Below are positions 1 through 9,263 of a stretch of DNA of 64,000 nt, in pieces (the first letter of the stretch is position 1; each line of letters begins with the position of its first letter). The stretch lies in NCBI GenBank assembly GCA_003210825.1, contig QCUF01000001.1, forward strand, positions 39,676-103,675. The letters are read 5' to 3'. A model generated the notes under the pieces. That model did no database searches. It was not told where the DNA came from and saw only the letters and a program-made list of their open reading frames with translations. A program made the position numbers and the translations under genes. This DNA comes from Prochlorococcus sp. AG-676-P15-1 (GTDB taxonomy: Bacteria > Cyanobacteriota > Cyanobacteriia > PCC-6307 > Cyanobiaceae).

Positions 1-3
1 CTT

Positions 4-26
4 AAAAAAAGCCCGATAAATCGGGC
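4..26 (-). terminator. Rho-independent terminator of Yfr1
   Basis: On the minus strand a perfect 6-bp GC-rich stem (GCCCGA/TCGGGC) with a TTTA loop is followed directly by seven T residues. It ends Yfr1 and would also stop read-through from guaB3. Confidence 0.9.
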
Positions 27-60
27 GATTTGGTGTGTGAGGAGTATGGGGTTTCCCCCA
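4..60 (-). ncRNA. yfr1: Yfr1 small regulatory RNA
   Basis: Read on the minus strand, a G5-AAA-C4 hairpin (59 to 48) is followed by the single-stranded motif ACTCCTCACAC (45 to 35). A GCCCGA-TTTA-TCGGGC hairpin (26 to 11) and a T-run (10 to 4) complete it. Two stem-loops flanking this 11-nt motif are the signature of Yfr1, a cyanobacterial antisense regulator reported to bind outer-membrane porin mRNAs in Prochlorococcus. Its known place is between guaB and trxA, which fits guaB3 lying immediately upstream; trxA would be just outside the window. The second hairpin with its T-run is also the rho-independent terminator. The 5' end near 59-60 is estimated from the hairpin. Confidence 0.93.
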
Positions 61-67
61 TAACTCA

Positions 68-73
68 ATGATA
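68..73 (-). promoter_or_regulatory. Possible -10 element for Yfr1
   Basis: Minus-strand TATCAT lies 8 bases before the predicted Yfr1 5' end at 59-60, a reasonable place for a -10 box. No clear -35 is visible in the A/T-rich DNA upstream. Its presence would let Yfr1 be made independently of guaB3. The call is positional only. Confidence 0.4.
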
Positions 74-119
74 ACTCTTAAATAGAAATTTTTAAAATTT
101 AAAACGATAGAATTTTATA

Positions 120-1283
120 TTATTTACCCATTCCAAGTTGTTGAGCTTTTTGATACACTTTCCCCTCTGTTAAGAGAGAAGGTGCAATTACAATTTCTAC
201 ATTTTGCATTTCTTTAATATTCTTAGCTCCTAGAGTACTCATTGATGTTCTAATAGCTCCAAGTAGATTGTGTGTCCCATCATCAAGTATTGCAGGTCCT
301 TTTATAATTCTTTCTAAAGAACCTGTAGAACCTACTTCAATTCTCGTACCTCTCGGTAAAACAGGACTAGGTGTTGCCATTCCCCAGTGAAATCCATTAC
401 CTGGAGCACTTAATGATTTAGCTATTGGGGAGCCTATCATTACAGCATCAGAACCACAAGCAAGACATTTACAAATATCTCCACCAGTGATTATTCCTCC
501 ATCAGCAATTATTGGAACATAACGACCAGTTTCTTCAAAAAAGTAATCTCTTGCTGAACTACAATTAGATATTGCTGTTGCTTGGGGTATGCCGATTCCT
601 AAAACCCCTCTAGAAGTACAAGCAGCCCCTGGACCAATTCCCACCATAAGTCCTGCTACACCTGCTTTCATAAGAAGATCAGCAACTTCATAAGTTACAC
701 AATTTCCAGCAATAACAGGAACTTTTAAAGATTGACAGAGACTTTTAATATTTAAGGTCTCCTTTCCGTCCATACCTAAATGTTCCGTTGAAACTACTGT
801 CCCCTGTAGAAAAAATAAATCTATTTTTGATTTAATTAATGTTTCTTTAAATTTTATAGCGGCTTGAGGTGTTCCACTTAAAGCTGCTATACCACCTTGT
901 TCTTTAATATCATTAATTCTTTGAATTATTAGGTCTTCTTTTATAGGTTCACTATATATTTTTTGCATTAAGGGAACAAATTCTCCTTTACCAACAGATG
1001 AAATTTGACTCAATATTTCTTTTGGATTTTGATACCTAGTCTGTATACCTTCCATATTAAGTACTCCAAGAGCTCCTAAATTAGAGAGCTCTACTGCTGT
1101 GTTTACATCAACCACACTATCCATTGCACTAGCAATAATTGGAATTTCTCTTCTAATATTTCCAATTGACCAAGAAGGATCAGTTAAATCATAATCTAGA
1201 GTTCTATTTCCAGGCACTAAAGCTATTTCATCAATACCATATGCTCTTTTTACTTTTTTGTTTAGACCAATTTCAATATTCAC
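120..1283 (-). CDS. guaB3: IMP dehydrogenase-family protein GuaB3
   Basis: Predicted cytosolic enzyme of guanine nucleotide synthesis (IMP to XMP with NAD+). The catalytic loop GPGAACTSRGV carries the active-site cysteine, and DGGIITGGDICK matches the phosphate-binding region. The two CBS domains of ordinary IMPDH are absent and the protein is about 387 residues, as in the cyanobacterial GuaB3 branch. The open frame extends upstream to an ATG at 1352, but the extra 23 residues are not family-like. The conserved N-terminus (VNIEIGLNKKV, then AYGIDEIALVP) begins at a GTG at 1283, so I chose that start. It is divergent from gyrA and followed by Yfr1. GuaB3 proteins have been reported as functional IMPDHs; activity here is inferred. 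Confidence 0.9.
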   Translation of the reverse strand: MNIEIGLNKKVKRAYGIDEIALVPGNRTLDYDLTDPSWSIGNIRREIPIIASAMDSVVDVNTAVELSNLGALGVLNMEGIQTRYQNPKEILSQISSVGKGEFVPLMQKIYSEPIKEDLIIQRINDIKEQGGIAALSGTPQAAIKFKETLIKSKIDLFFLQGTVVSTEHLGMDGKETLNIKSLCQSLKVPVIAGNCVTYEVADLLMKAGVAGLMVGIGPGAACTSRGVLGIGIPQATAISNCSSARDYFFEETGRYVPIIADGGIITGGDICKCLACGSDAVMIGSPIAKSLSAPGNGFHWGMATPSPVLPRGTRIEVGSTGSLERIIKGPAILDDGTHNLLGAIRTSMSTLGAKNIKEMQNVEIVIAPSLLTEGKVYQKAQQLGMGK

Positions 1284-1462
1284 GGATTTTTTAATTATTC
1301 TGATTAAATTAACAACTAAAGGTGAAATAAGCCAATAATTATTAAAAAACAAAAGAGTTTTTTTATTATTTGTGTATTAATGTGAGTATTTGAAAATTAA
1401 TTATTAGCTTTATTTTATTCATTCTGACAATCAGGGATTATTATTAAAGAAAGGTTTTTTAT

Positions 1463-4069
1463 ATGTCTGATATTGTTGATTCTGGGAATTCTGGTTTGAG
1501 TGAAAATAACGATCGAATCATTCAGACTGATTTAAGAAATGAGATGTCACGCTCTTACCTAGAGTATGCGATGAGTGTCATTGTAGGACGTGCTCTCCCA
1601 GATGCAAGAGATGGCTTAAAGCCAGTACACAGAAGGATTTTATATGCGATGTATGAGCTTGGCTTGACAAGCGGCAGGCCATATAGAAAATGTGCAAGAG
1701 TCGTCGGAGAAGTTTTGGGAAAGTACCACCCTCATGGAGATACTGCTGTTTATGATGCACTAGTACGAATGGCTCAGGATTTTTCTATGAGAATGCCATT
1801 AATAGATGGTCACGGAAACTTCGGATCGGTAGATAATGATCCGCCAGCCGCAATGAGATATACAGAATCACGTCTTCAATCCCTAACAGATGAAAGTTTA
1901 TTAGAGGATATTGAATCTGAGACTGTAGATTTTTCAGATAATTTTGATGGATCACAACAAGAACCAACAGTTTTACCAGCTAGGATACCCCAGCTCCTTT
2001 TAAATGGATCATCAGGCATTGCTGTAGGAATGGCTACTAATATACCTCCTCATAATTTAGGAGAATTAATTGATGGTCTTAAATCCATAATAAAAAACCC
2101 GTTGATAGAAGACAAAGAACTTTTTGAATTAATTAAAGGACCAGATTTCCCTACTGGAGGCCAAATCTTAGGAAGGGAAGGAATCAGAGAGACATTCAAA
2201 TCTGGTAGAGGATCTATAACTATGAGAGGGGTTGCAGATATTGAACAAATCAAATCTCCTGGAAGAGCAGAAAAAGATGCTGTAATAATCACTGAGCTTC
2301 CATTTCAAACTAATAAAGCAGGTCTTATAGAAAGAATCGCAGATCTAGTAAATGAGAAAAGATTAGAGGGGATCTCTGATATTAGAGATGAGAGTGATAG
2401 AGATGGGATGAGAATTGTAATCGAGCTTAAAAGAGATGCATATCCTCAAGTTGTTTTAAATAATTTGTTTAAAATAACACCACTACAAAATAACTTTAGC
2501 GCGAATATTTTAGCCCTTGTTAAAGGAGAACCTACAACCCTTTCTCTCAGAAAAATGCTAGATGTATTTCTAGAATTTAGAATTGAAACAATCAAAAGAA
2601 GAACAAGTTTCTTATTGAAAAAAGCAGAAGAGAGAGATCATATAATCAAAGGTCTTCTTTTAGCCCTTGACGCAATGGAAAATATCATAAATTTGATAAG
2701 ATCTGCAAAAGATACAAATTCAGCAAGAGAACAATTGCAAAACAATCATGAACTATCTGTAATTCAAGCAGATGCAATTTTACAAATGCAATTAAGAAGA
2801 TTAACAGCTTTAGAAGCCGATAAAATTAAAGCAGAACATGATGAGCTCACTAGGAAAATTACAGATTACAAAAATATATTAAATGATAAGGAGAGGATAA
2901 ATGAAATTATTCTTGAAGAGCTTAAGAAAATAAATGATAGATTTTCATCTCCGAGAAAAACAGAGATTCTCAATTTAGGCGGAGGTCTTGATGATATTGA
3001 CTTAATAGCTAACGAAAGATCCGTTGTCTTATTAACTACTGCAGGATACTTAAAAAGAATGCCTGTAAGCGAATTCGAGTCCACAAGCAGAGGATCCAGA
3101 GGTAAAGCTGGAACAAAGAATCAACAAGATGATGAAGTTAAATTATTTATAAGCTGCAATGACCATGACACTCTTCTACTTTTCAGTGATAGAGGGGTAG
3201 CCTATGCACTTCCAGCATATCGAGTACCTATGAGTAGTAGAACAGCTAAAGGAACTCCCTCTGTTCAACTACTCCCAATACCAAGAGAAGAACAAATTAC
3301 TTCTCTTGTTTCAGTAGATTCTTTCGATAACGAATGTTATTTATTAATGCTCACCAAAGCTGGATTTATAAAAAGGACTCCACTATCCGCTTTTTCAAAA
3401 GTACGTTCAAATGGTTTAATAGCAATTAACCTAGAAGAAGGAGATGCTCTAACTTGGGTTAGATTATCTACCGAAGGAGATAGTGTATTAATTGGCTCAG
3501 GTAGAGGAATGACTATTCACTTTAGGTTAGATATTAATGAATTAAGACCTCTTGGAAGAACTGCTAGAGGTGTTAAATCAATGAACTTAAAAGAAGGAGA
3601 TCAACTTGTCTCAATGGATGTTTTAAGTCGTGACCTTGTTGATCAACTTGCAAATCTTGTCCAAGAAGATATTGAGGATGAGAAGGAGGAAGATCTTGAC
3701 AGCAAGTCTTCAAATGGACCGTGGGTTCTAGTAGCCAGTGCTTTTGGCCTTGGAAAAAGAGTGCCAGTTACAAAATTTAGATTACAAAAACGTGCGGGGA
3801 TGGGACTTAGAGCAATAAAATTCAGAATCAAAGATGATTCGCTCATCGGACTTAAGGTTCTTGGAGAAGGTGAAGAATTACTTTTAGTAACCGAAAGAGG
3901 TGTAATTGTAAGAACTAATGCCGATAAAATTTCTCAACAATCAAGAGCTGCTACAGGTGTGAAATTACAACGACTAGATGATGGAGATCATTTATCTAAG
4001 GTTGTGTTGGTTCCTCATGAACAAATTAATGAAGAAGATCAATTAATTTCTAATGAAGAAGAAACTTAA
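1463..4069 (+). CDS. gyrA: DNA gyrase subunit A
   Basis: Breakage-reunion subunit of the type II topoisomerase that introduces negative supercoils. The catalytic tyrosine is Y133 in [10 protein letters not shown]. The quinolone-resistance region [15 protein letters not shown] has T94 where E. coli has S83, and D98 at the E. coli D87 position. The C-terminal half (from about residue 520) has the repeats of the DNA-wrapping beta-pinwheel, with a GyrA-box-like RGSRGKAG near 545 and an acidic insert ([14 protein letters not shown]) near 740. Length 868 is normal. An AAGAAAGG Shine-Dalgarno-like sequence lies a few bases before the ATG. ParC is the alternative, but the GyrA box favours gyrase. Confidence 0.97.
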   Translation: MSDIVDSGNSGLSENNDRIIQTDLRNEMSRSYLEYAMSVIVGRALPDARDGLKPVHRRILYAMYELGLTSGRPYRKCARVVGEVLGKYHPHGDTAVYDALVRMAQDFSMRMPLIDGHGNFGSVDNDPPAAMRYTESRLQSLTDESLLEDIESETVDFSDNFDGSQQEPTVLPARIPQLLLNGSSGIAVGMATNIPPHNLGELIDGLKSIIKNPLIEDKELFELIKGPDFPTGGQILGREGIRETFKSGRGSITMRGVADIEQIKSPGRAEKDAVIITELPFQTNKAGLIERIADLVNEKRLEGISDIRDESDRDGMRIVIELKRDAYPQVVLNNLFKITPLQNNFSANILALVKGEPTTLSLRKMLDVFLEFRIETIKRRTSFLLKKAEERDHIIKGLLLALDAMENIINLIRSAKDTNSAREQLQNNHELSVIQADAILQMQLRRLTALEADKIKAEHDELTRKITDYKNILNDKERINEIILEELKKINDRFSSPRKTEILNLGGGLDDIDLIANERSVVLLTTAGYLKRMPVSEFESTSRGSRGKAGTKNQQDDEVKLFISCNDHDTLLLFSDRGVAYALPAYRVPMSSRTAKGTPSVQLLPIPREEQITSLVSVDSFDNECYLLMLTKAGFIKRTPLSAFSKVRSNGLIAINLEEGDALTWVRLSTEGDSVLIGSGRGMTIHFRLDINELRPLGRTARGVKSMNLKEGDQLVSMDVLSRDLVDQLANLVQEDIEDEKEEDLDSKSSNGPWVLVASAFGLGKRVPVTKFRLQKRAGMGLRAIKFRIKDDSLIGLKVLGEGEELLLVTERGVIVRTNADKISQQSRAATGVKLQRLDDGDHLSKVVLVPHEQINEEDQLISNEEET

Positions 4070-4092
4070 AAACCTTAGAGTAGAAAGTTCTT

Positions 4093-5304
4093 ATGGAAAT
4101 TCTTGATATTTTAATATTAGGTTCTGGGCCTGCAGCATTATGTTTAGCTTCAGAATTAGCCAAGCAAAATCTTAATATCAAGGGAATATCTACAAAATCT
4201 CCCCATGAAAAATGGGAAAACACATATGGGATTTGGGCTTCTGAGTTAGAGGAATTTGGTTTGGCATCTTTGTTATCTCATAGATGGTCAAAAACTGTAA
4301 GCTATTTTGGAGATGGAATAAAATATAAAGGGAATAATCCAACAAAACATTGTTACGACTATGGTTTAATAAATCAGGAAGCTTTTCAAAATGAACTTTT
4401 GAAGACATGCAAAGGTATTAAATGGTTGAATGAAACTGCAAAATTAATTAAATCAGAAAACAAAATTTCTGAAGTGATTTGTTTATCAGGTTTAAAACTA
4501 AAGGCAAGATTAGTAATTGATGCAAGTGGACACAAAAGTAAATTTATTAAAAGGCCATTTTCAAAAGAAGTTGCCCAGCAAGCTGCATATGGAATAGTCG
4601 GTAAATTTTCTATTCCTCCTGTAAAAAAAGATCAATTTGTTTTAATGGACTTTCGTTCTGACCATCTAGATGAAGAAGAGTTGTTGAAATCGCCCTCTTT
4701 TCTTTATGCAATGGATTTAGGAAGTGAAACTTATTTTGTTGAAGAGACATCACTAGCTAGTTTCCCTGCTTTTTCTAGAGACGATTTAAAAAAAAGACTT
4801 TTAAGTAGATTACACAATAAAGGAATAAAAGTAGTAGAGATTTTTCATGAGGAGAATTGCTTATTCCCTATGAATTTACCACTTCCATATAAGAACCAAT
4901 CTGTTCTTGGTTTTGGAGGTGCTGCAAGTATGGTTCATCCCGCATCTGGATATATGATTGGATCTCTATTAAGAAGAGCTCCACTTCTTGCTGAAAAATT
5001 AGCAATCTTTTTGAAAGATCCAAACTATAGTTCATTAGAATTAGCCACTAAAGGATGGTCAGTCTTATGGCCATATGAGTTAACTCAAAGACATAAGCTC
5101 TATCAATACGGACTCCGGAGATTAATGAGCTTTGATGAAAGTAGATTAAGAAGTTTCTTTTCGAATTTCTTCAAATTATCTACGGAAGAATGGGTGGGTT
5201 TTCTAACTAATACACTTCGATTACCAAAACTAATTTATGTAATGAGTAAAATGTTTATCAATTCACCTTTAAAAGTTAAGCTTGGAATGTTAAAGATAAA
5301 ATAA
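4093..5304 (+). CDS. crtL-b: Lycopene beta-cyclase (CrtL-b type)
   Basis: Converts lycopene to beta-carotene by cyclising both ends; membrane-associated flavoprotein. The N-terminus has the dinucleotide-binding fold (LILGSGPAALCLASELA, residues 7-23). The cyclase family motif GFGGAASMVHPASGYMIG lies near residue 275. Length 403 fits plant/cyanobacterial CrtL cyclases. It follows gyrA after 23 bases and may share its transcript. It ends 5 bases from a convergent gene. Marine picocyanobacteria often have a second cyclase (epsilon type); the plain beta-type call is from overall recognition, so the ring specificity is less certain than the family. Confidence 0.9.
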   Translation: MEILDILILGSGPAALCLASELAKQNLNIKGISTKSPHEKWENTYGIWASELEEFGLASLLSHRWSKTVSYFGDGIKYKGNNPTKHCYDYGLINQEAFQNELLKTCKGIKWLNETAKLIKSENKISEVICLSGLKLKARLVIDASGHKSKFIKRPFSKEVAQQAAYGIVGKFSIPPVKKDQFVLMDFRSDHLDEEELLKSPSFLYAMDLGSETYFVEETSLASFPAFSRDDLKKRLLSRLHNKGIKVVEIFHEENCLFPMNLPLPYKNQSVLGFGGAASMVHPASGYMIGSLLRRAPLLAEKLAIFLKDPNYSSLELATKGWSVLWPYELTQRHKLYQYGLRRLMSFDESRLRSFFSNFFKLSTEEWVGFLTNTLRLPKLIYVMSKMFINSPLKVKLGMLKIK

Positions 5305-5309
5305 GATTT

Positions 5310-6893
5310 TTATAATTCCCAATCTTTAATTCTTATATCAGGAAATATTTCATCTTCTTCTTCAATGTTTTTGAGAAATTTATAATCAACAATAGATTTA
5401 TTTTCCAACATTTCAATTAATTTCCAGAATCTAAAAAGATGTCTATCGATTCTTTCTTTAGCAAGTTCAGTTGTAGTGCCCGCCCTTAAAATGAAACTCC
5501 AATCAGAGGATTCAGAAAGAAGTAACTCTCTTGCTGCTTGCTTTAATAGTCTTATAGAAAAATCATCATTAAATTTCCTAGAAGATAATTCAACAAAAGC
5601 AGCTCCCGCCTTTGTAATTTTCGGAACTATCCATGCATTTTTATCATTAAGCCAGTAATTATGAAATCCTCCTTGCCCCCAACTTGAAGGAGAAGGATCG
5701 CAAATTTGAAGGTTAGGATTTTGAAGAAGAATTTCCTTCAAGTTTGTAAGCTTAATAAAGTATTTTGTAGATTTATTAAATATATTTTCAATAAATTTTG
5801 GTCCTTCGTACCACCAATGTCCAAATAGTTCAGCATCAAATGGAGCAATTAACAAAGGTTCGAATGATGCTGATAAAGAAAGTTTCTTTAATTGTTTAGA
5901 TCTTGATAAAAGATAATTCTCAGCATGTTCTTCAACTTTTTCTATAGCTTCATCTTCTATATAAAATTCTTTTTTGCCTAATGAAGATTTATTATTTGTA
6001 ATTCTATGAAATTTCAATCCTAAAGGCCTGCTTGATGGAATGCCTTTTTTTTGTAGTTCTGAGGAAGATAATTCCCAGCCTAAGTCTTTATGAAATTCTC
6101 TATAAACTGGATTTCCTGGATATCCATCTCTAGAGGACCAAACTGGCAATGTTGATTCACTATCTCTCCCAAAAAAAGCGACCCCTTTTTTTGAACAAAT
6201 AGGTGCATATACACCATATCTAGGCCTTGGTGATCCATTCAGAATCCCATGACCGTCTAAGACTGCATATCTAATTCCGCAATTAAGTAATATGCCATCA
6301 AGATTTTCATAATAAGCGCACTCAGGCAACCAAATACCTAATGGTCTTGTACCAAAAATAACTTCATGACTTCTAATGGCAGTATTTATTTGACCTAATA
6401 CCGTTTCAGGGTTTTCTCTAAGGATTGGTAAATATCCATGGGTTGCCGCACAAGTAAGAATATCTAAATTTCCAGTCAAATTTAAATTTTTAAATCTTTC
6501 TATTAAATCTCCAGAACATTTTTCCCAAAATAAATAATTATTTTTAATATTTCTCAGAAGGAATTCGGATGCGGATTGTTCCTTTTTAGGTAAATCAGAC
6601 AAAAATTCTATTCTTGTTTTAATCCAAGATGAGTATTTCTTTTGAATTTGTTTATTTTGAAGAAGAGATAATAAGGTTGGAGATAAACTGAGGGTTAATT
6701 TTGTATTGCTAGTATCTTGCTTTTTGCTTGATTCCATTACTTGAAGCAATGGAATATAACATTCGAGTATTGCTTGGAATAACCAATCTTCTTCTAAGGA
6801 ATTTTTTTCATTTTTTCTAACATATGGGAGATGAGCATGTAGAACTATTGCCAATCTGCCTAAGTAGTTTTTTTTAGGGAAAGGCCCATTCAT
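5310..6893 (-). CDS. Glycoside hydrolase family 57, probable 1,4-alpha-glucan branching enzyme
   Basis: GH57 protein, probably acting on glycogen. The N-terminal LAIVLHAHLPYVR is the family start. The likely nucleophile is E191 in GIWLPECAY, and the likely acid/base is D353 in APFDAELFGHWW. A C-terminal helical domain follows (about residues 400-527). Length 527 matches branching-enzyme-type members (formerly DUF1957) rather than the longer amylopullulanases. The family also contains 4-alpha-glucanotransferases and alpha-amylases, so the exact reaction is inferred. It is monocistronic on the minus strand, with 235 bases upstream before leuA. Confidence 0.87.
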   Translation of the reverse strand: MNGPFPKKNYLGRLAIVLHAHLPYVRKNEKNSLEEDWLFQAILECYIPLLQVMESSKKQDTSNTKLTLSLSPTLLSLLQNKQIQKKYSSWIKTRIEFLSDLPKKEQSASEFLLRNIKNNYLFWEKCSGDLIERFKNLNLTGNLDILTCAATHGYLPILRENPETVLGQINTAIRSHEVIFGTRPLGIWLPECAYYENLDGILLNCGIRYAVLDGHGILNGSPRPRYGVYAPICSKKGVAFFGRDSESTLPVWSSRDGYPGNPVYREFHKDLGWELSSSELQKKGIPSSRPLGLKFHRITNNKSSLGKKEFYIEDEAIEKVEEHAENYLLSRSKQLKKLSLSASFEPLLIAPFDAELFGHWWYEGPKFIENIFNKSTKYFIKLTNLKEILLQNPNLQICDPSPSSWGQGGFHNYWLNDKNAWIVPKITKAGAAFVELSSRKFNDDFSIRLLKQAARELLLSESSDWSFILRAGTTTELAKERIDRHLFRFWKLIEMLENKSIVDYKFLKNIEEEDEIFPDIRIKDWEL

Positions 6894-7128
6894 AGTTTTT
6901 TAAAGATTATGATTAAAGTTCTTTTAAAATGTCAAAATTTACTTTTAGTCAAATATTCAATTGTTATTTTTTCTAAATAATACTTTATTAAACAAATATA
7001 AAAACTTTTTATTTATAAATATTTAACCAAAAATAAAAAGATATTGATTACTATAAATAGGGCTTATTTATCCGTATCTAGTAATTTTTTTTTAATTAGA
7101 TTAATATAAGTGTAATCGTAATAAATTA

Positions 7129-8769
7129 ATGTCCAGAGATCCTGGCAGAATATTGATCTTTGATACAACATTGAGAGATGGTGAGCAATCACCTGGTGCG
7201 AGCTTAAATCTTGAGGAAAAACTTGCAATTGCCCATCAACTTGCAAGATTAGGAGTAGATGTTATTGAAGCAGGATTTCCATTTGCTAGTCCTGGAGATT
7301 TTAAGGCAGTAAATAAAATTGCTGAAGTAGTTGGGGGAGAAAATGGTCCAATAATTTGTGGTTTAGCTAGGGCTTCTACAAATGATATAAAAGCTTGTTA
7401 TGAAGCTGTAAGCCCAGCTCCCAAAAAAAGAATTCATACATTTATAGCCACTAGCGATATACACCTAAAACATAAACTTAGAAAAACAAGAGCAGATGTT
7501 CTTTGTATAGTCCCTGAAATGGTTAGTTATGCTAAATCATTAGTTGATGATGTTGAATTCTCTTGTGAAGATGCTTCAAGAAGTGATCCTGAATTTCTTT
7601 ATGAAGTAATTCAATTAGCGATATCATCAGGAGCTACAACTATTAATATTCCAGATACAGTTGGTTTCACAACTCCAAGTGAATTTGGGAAGCTTATTTT
7701 TGATATTAATAAAAATGTTCCAAATATTGATGAAGCTATTATTTCAGTTCATGGTCATAATGATTTAGGATTAGCTGTTGCTAATTTTCTAGAAGCAGCG
7801 AAGAACGGAGCGAGGCAATTAGAGTGCACGATAAATGGGATAGGGGAAAGAGCAGGGAATGCCTCCTTAGAAGAATTAGTAATGGCATTACACGTGAGGA
7901 AAAGTTTTTTTAATAGTTTCTTTGGAAGAAGTTCAGATTCACCTACTCCACTAACAGCCATAAGAACAGAAGAAATCACGAAAACTTCGAGATTAGTATC
8001 TAACTTAACTGGAATGAATGTTCAGCCTAATAAGGCAATTGTTGGGGCAAATGCTTTTGCTCATGAGTCGGGAATCCATCAGGATGGTGTACTAAAAAAT
8101 AGACTCACATATGAAATTATTGATGCAAAAACTGTTGGTTTGAATGATAATAAAATTTCATTAGGGAAACTTAGCGGAAGAAGTGCCGTAAGAGCAAGAT
8201 TGGAAGAGATGGGATACGATTTAAGTAGAGAAGACCTGAATGATGCTTTTGCTCGTTTCAAAGATCTCGCTGATAGAAAACGAGAAATTACTGATAGAGA
8301 TTTAGAAGCTATTGTTAGTGAACAGGTTCAACTTCCGGAATCTAAATTTCAACTAAGTCATGTTCAAGTTAGTTGCGGCAGTACATCCAAGCCTACCGCG
8401 ACAGTAACTCTTATAAATACAGAAGATCATACTGAAAATACGGCTGTCGCAATAGGTACTGGACCTGTAGATGCAGTTTGCGAAGCACTAAATGAATTAA
8501 CTAAAGTTCCCAATGAATTAATAGAGTTTTCAGTAAAATCTGTGACGGAAGGAATAGATGCATTAGGGGAAGTTACTATAAGAATTCGGAACAAGAATAA
8601 AATATATTCCGGACATTCTGCGGATACAGACGTAGTTGTTGCTGCTGCGAATGCTTTTGTAAATGCTTTAAACAGGCTTGTATTTTCAGAGAAGAAAAAC
8701 TCTATTCACCCCCAATTTGATAATTTAGAAAATACCAAAAATAAGACATTATCAAATCCTAAAAAATAA
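7129..8769 (+). CDS. leuA: 2-isopropylmalate synthase
   Basis: Condenses acetyl-CoA with 2-oxoisovalerate, the first committed step of leucine synthesis. [15 protein letters not shown] (about residues 12-26) carries the metal-binding Asp and catalytic Arg. [11 protein letters not shown] supplies the HxH metal ligands. A C-terminal LeuA dimer domain (about 400-520) is the usual leucine-feedback site. The 546-residue length fits the full-length form. The ATG at 7129 immediately precedes the conserved [13 protein letters not shown]. The 235-base upstream region is A/T-rich with no clear attenuator or leader peptide. Confidence 0.96.
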   Translation: MSRDPGRILIFDTTLRDGEQSPGASLNLEEKLAIAHQLARLGVDVIEAGFPFASPGDFKAVNKIAEVVGGENGPIICGLARASTNDIKACYEAVSPAPKKRIHTFIATSDIHLKHKLRKTRADVLCIVPEMVSYAKSLVDDVEFSCEDASRSDPEFLYEVIQLAISSGATTINIPDTVGFTTPSEFGKLIFDINKNVPNIDEAIISVHGHNDLGLAVANFLEAAKNGARQLECTINGIGERAGNASLEELVMALHVRKSFFNSFFGRSSDSPTPLTAIRTEEITKTSRLVSNLTGMNVQPNKAIVGANAFAHESGIHQDGVLKNRLTYEIIDAKTVGLNDNKISLGKLSGRSAVRARLEEMGYDLSREDLNDAFARFKDLADRKREITDRDLEAIVSEQVQLPESKFQLSHVQVSCGSTSKPTATVTLINTEDHTENTAVAIGTGPVDAVCEALNELTKVPNELIEFSVKSVTEGIDALGEVTIRIRNKNKIYSGHSADTDVVVAAANAFVNALNRLVFSEKKNSIHPQFDNLENTKNKTLSNPKK

Positions 8770-8822
8770 TTTAGTTTTGGGATTATTAAGTTTAGCCAAA
8801 AACTACTCGCCTAATAATGTAG

Positions 8823-8836
8823 ATTAAAGCTTTAAT
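8823..8836. repeat. 14-bp perfect palindrome between leuA and a membrane-protein gene
   Basis: ATTAAAGCTTTAAT lies in the 90-base spacer and is perfectly palindromic. A transcript stem is possible but A/T-rich and weak. It could also be an operator. Low confidence because such palindromes are common in A/T-rich DNA. Confidence 0.3.
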
Positions 8837-8859
8837 TTAATTTTTAATAAAATAAGGTA

Positions 8860-9252
8860 ATGAGAGAAAGGGTATTAGGATATTGGACTCTTGCATGGGT
8901 TGGTTTGATAAGTAATATCATTGCTTTACCCATAATCGCTTTAATAGTAAGTTATGGGCCTCCATTAAAAGTGGCTAATATTACACTAGCTATAACCCTT
9001 GGCTGGCCTGCCGCAATAGTTGGAATAGTCTCTTCTTCTGCTCTTTTAGCAGAGAAGAAATGGGGTATTACCTTAACTCTAGTATCTCTTTCAATGATAA
9101 TTTCTGGAACAGCTCCATATTCTATTTTTCGATTAGTCGTCCTTAAAGATATTTTTGGAATTGGAGGTTTTACACTTTTATCTGCTTTATTTAGCGTCTT
9201 GGCTTTAATATATTGGTGTAATCCGAAACATCGAAGAAATATTAGATTATAA
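8860..9252 (+). CDS. Small conserved four-helix membrane protein
   Basis: I do not recognise a function. The 130-residue protein has about four hydrophobic segments (roughly 10-32, 38-62, 70-90 and 99-120) and a basic C-terminus (NPKHRRNIRL). No signal peptide, metal motif or catalytic residue is visible. It follows leuA after 90 bases that include a 14-bp A/T palindrome, so it is probably transcribed separately or by read-through. It converges on the HD phosphohydrolase with only 11 bases between stops. Confidence 0.75.
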   Translation: MRERVLGYWTLAWVGLISNIIALPIIALIVSYGPPLKVANITLAITLGWPAAIVGIVSSSALLAEKKWGITLTLVSLSMIISGTAPYSIFRLVVLKDIFGIGGFTLLSALFSVLALIYWCNPKHRRNIRL

Positions 9253-9263
9253 AAAATAGTAAA

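Noticed and set aside
6894..7128. Leader peptide, attenuator or T-box in the 235-base gap before leuA
   Set aside because: The stretch is A/T-rich with no leucine-codon run, specifier-like loop or terminator hairpin that I could identify.
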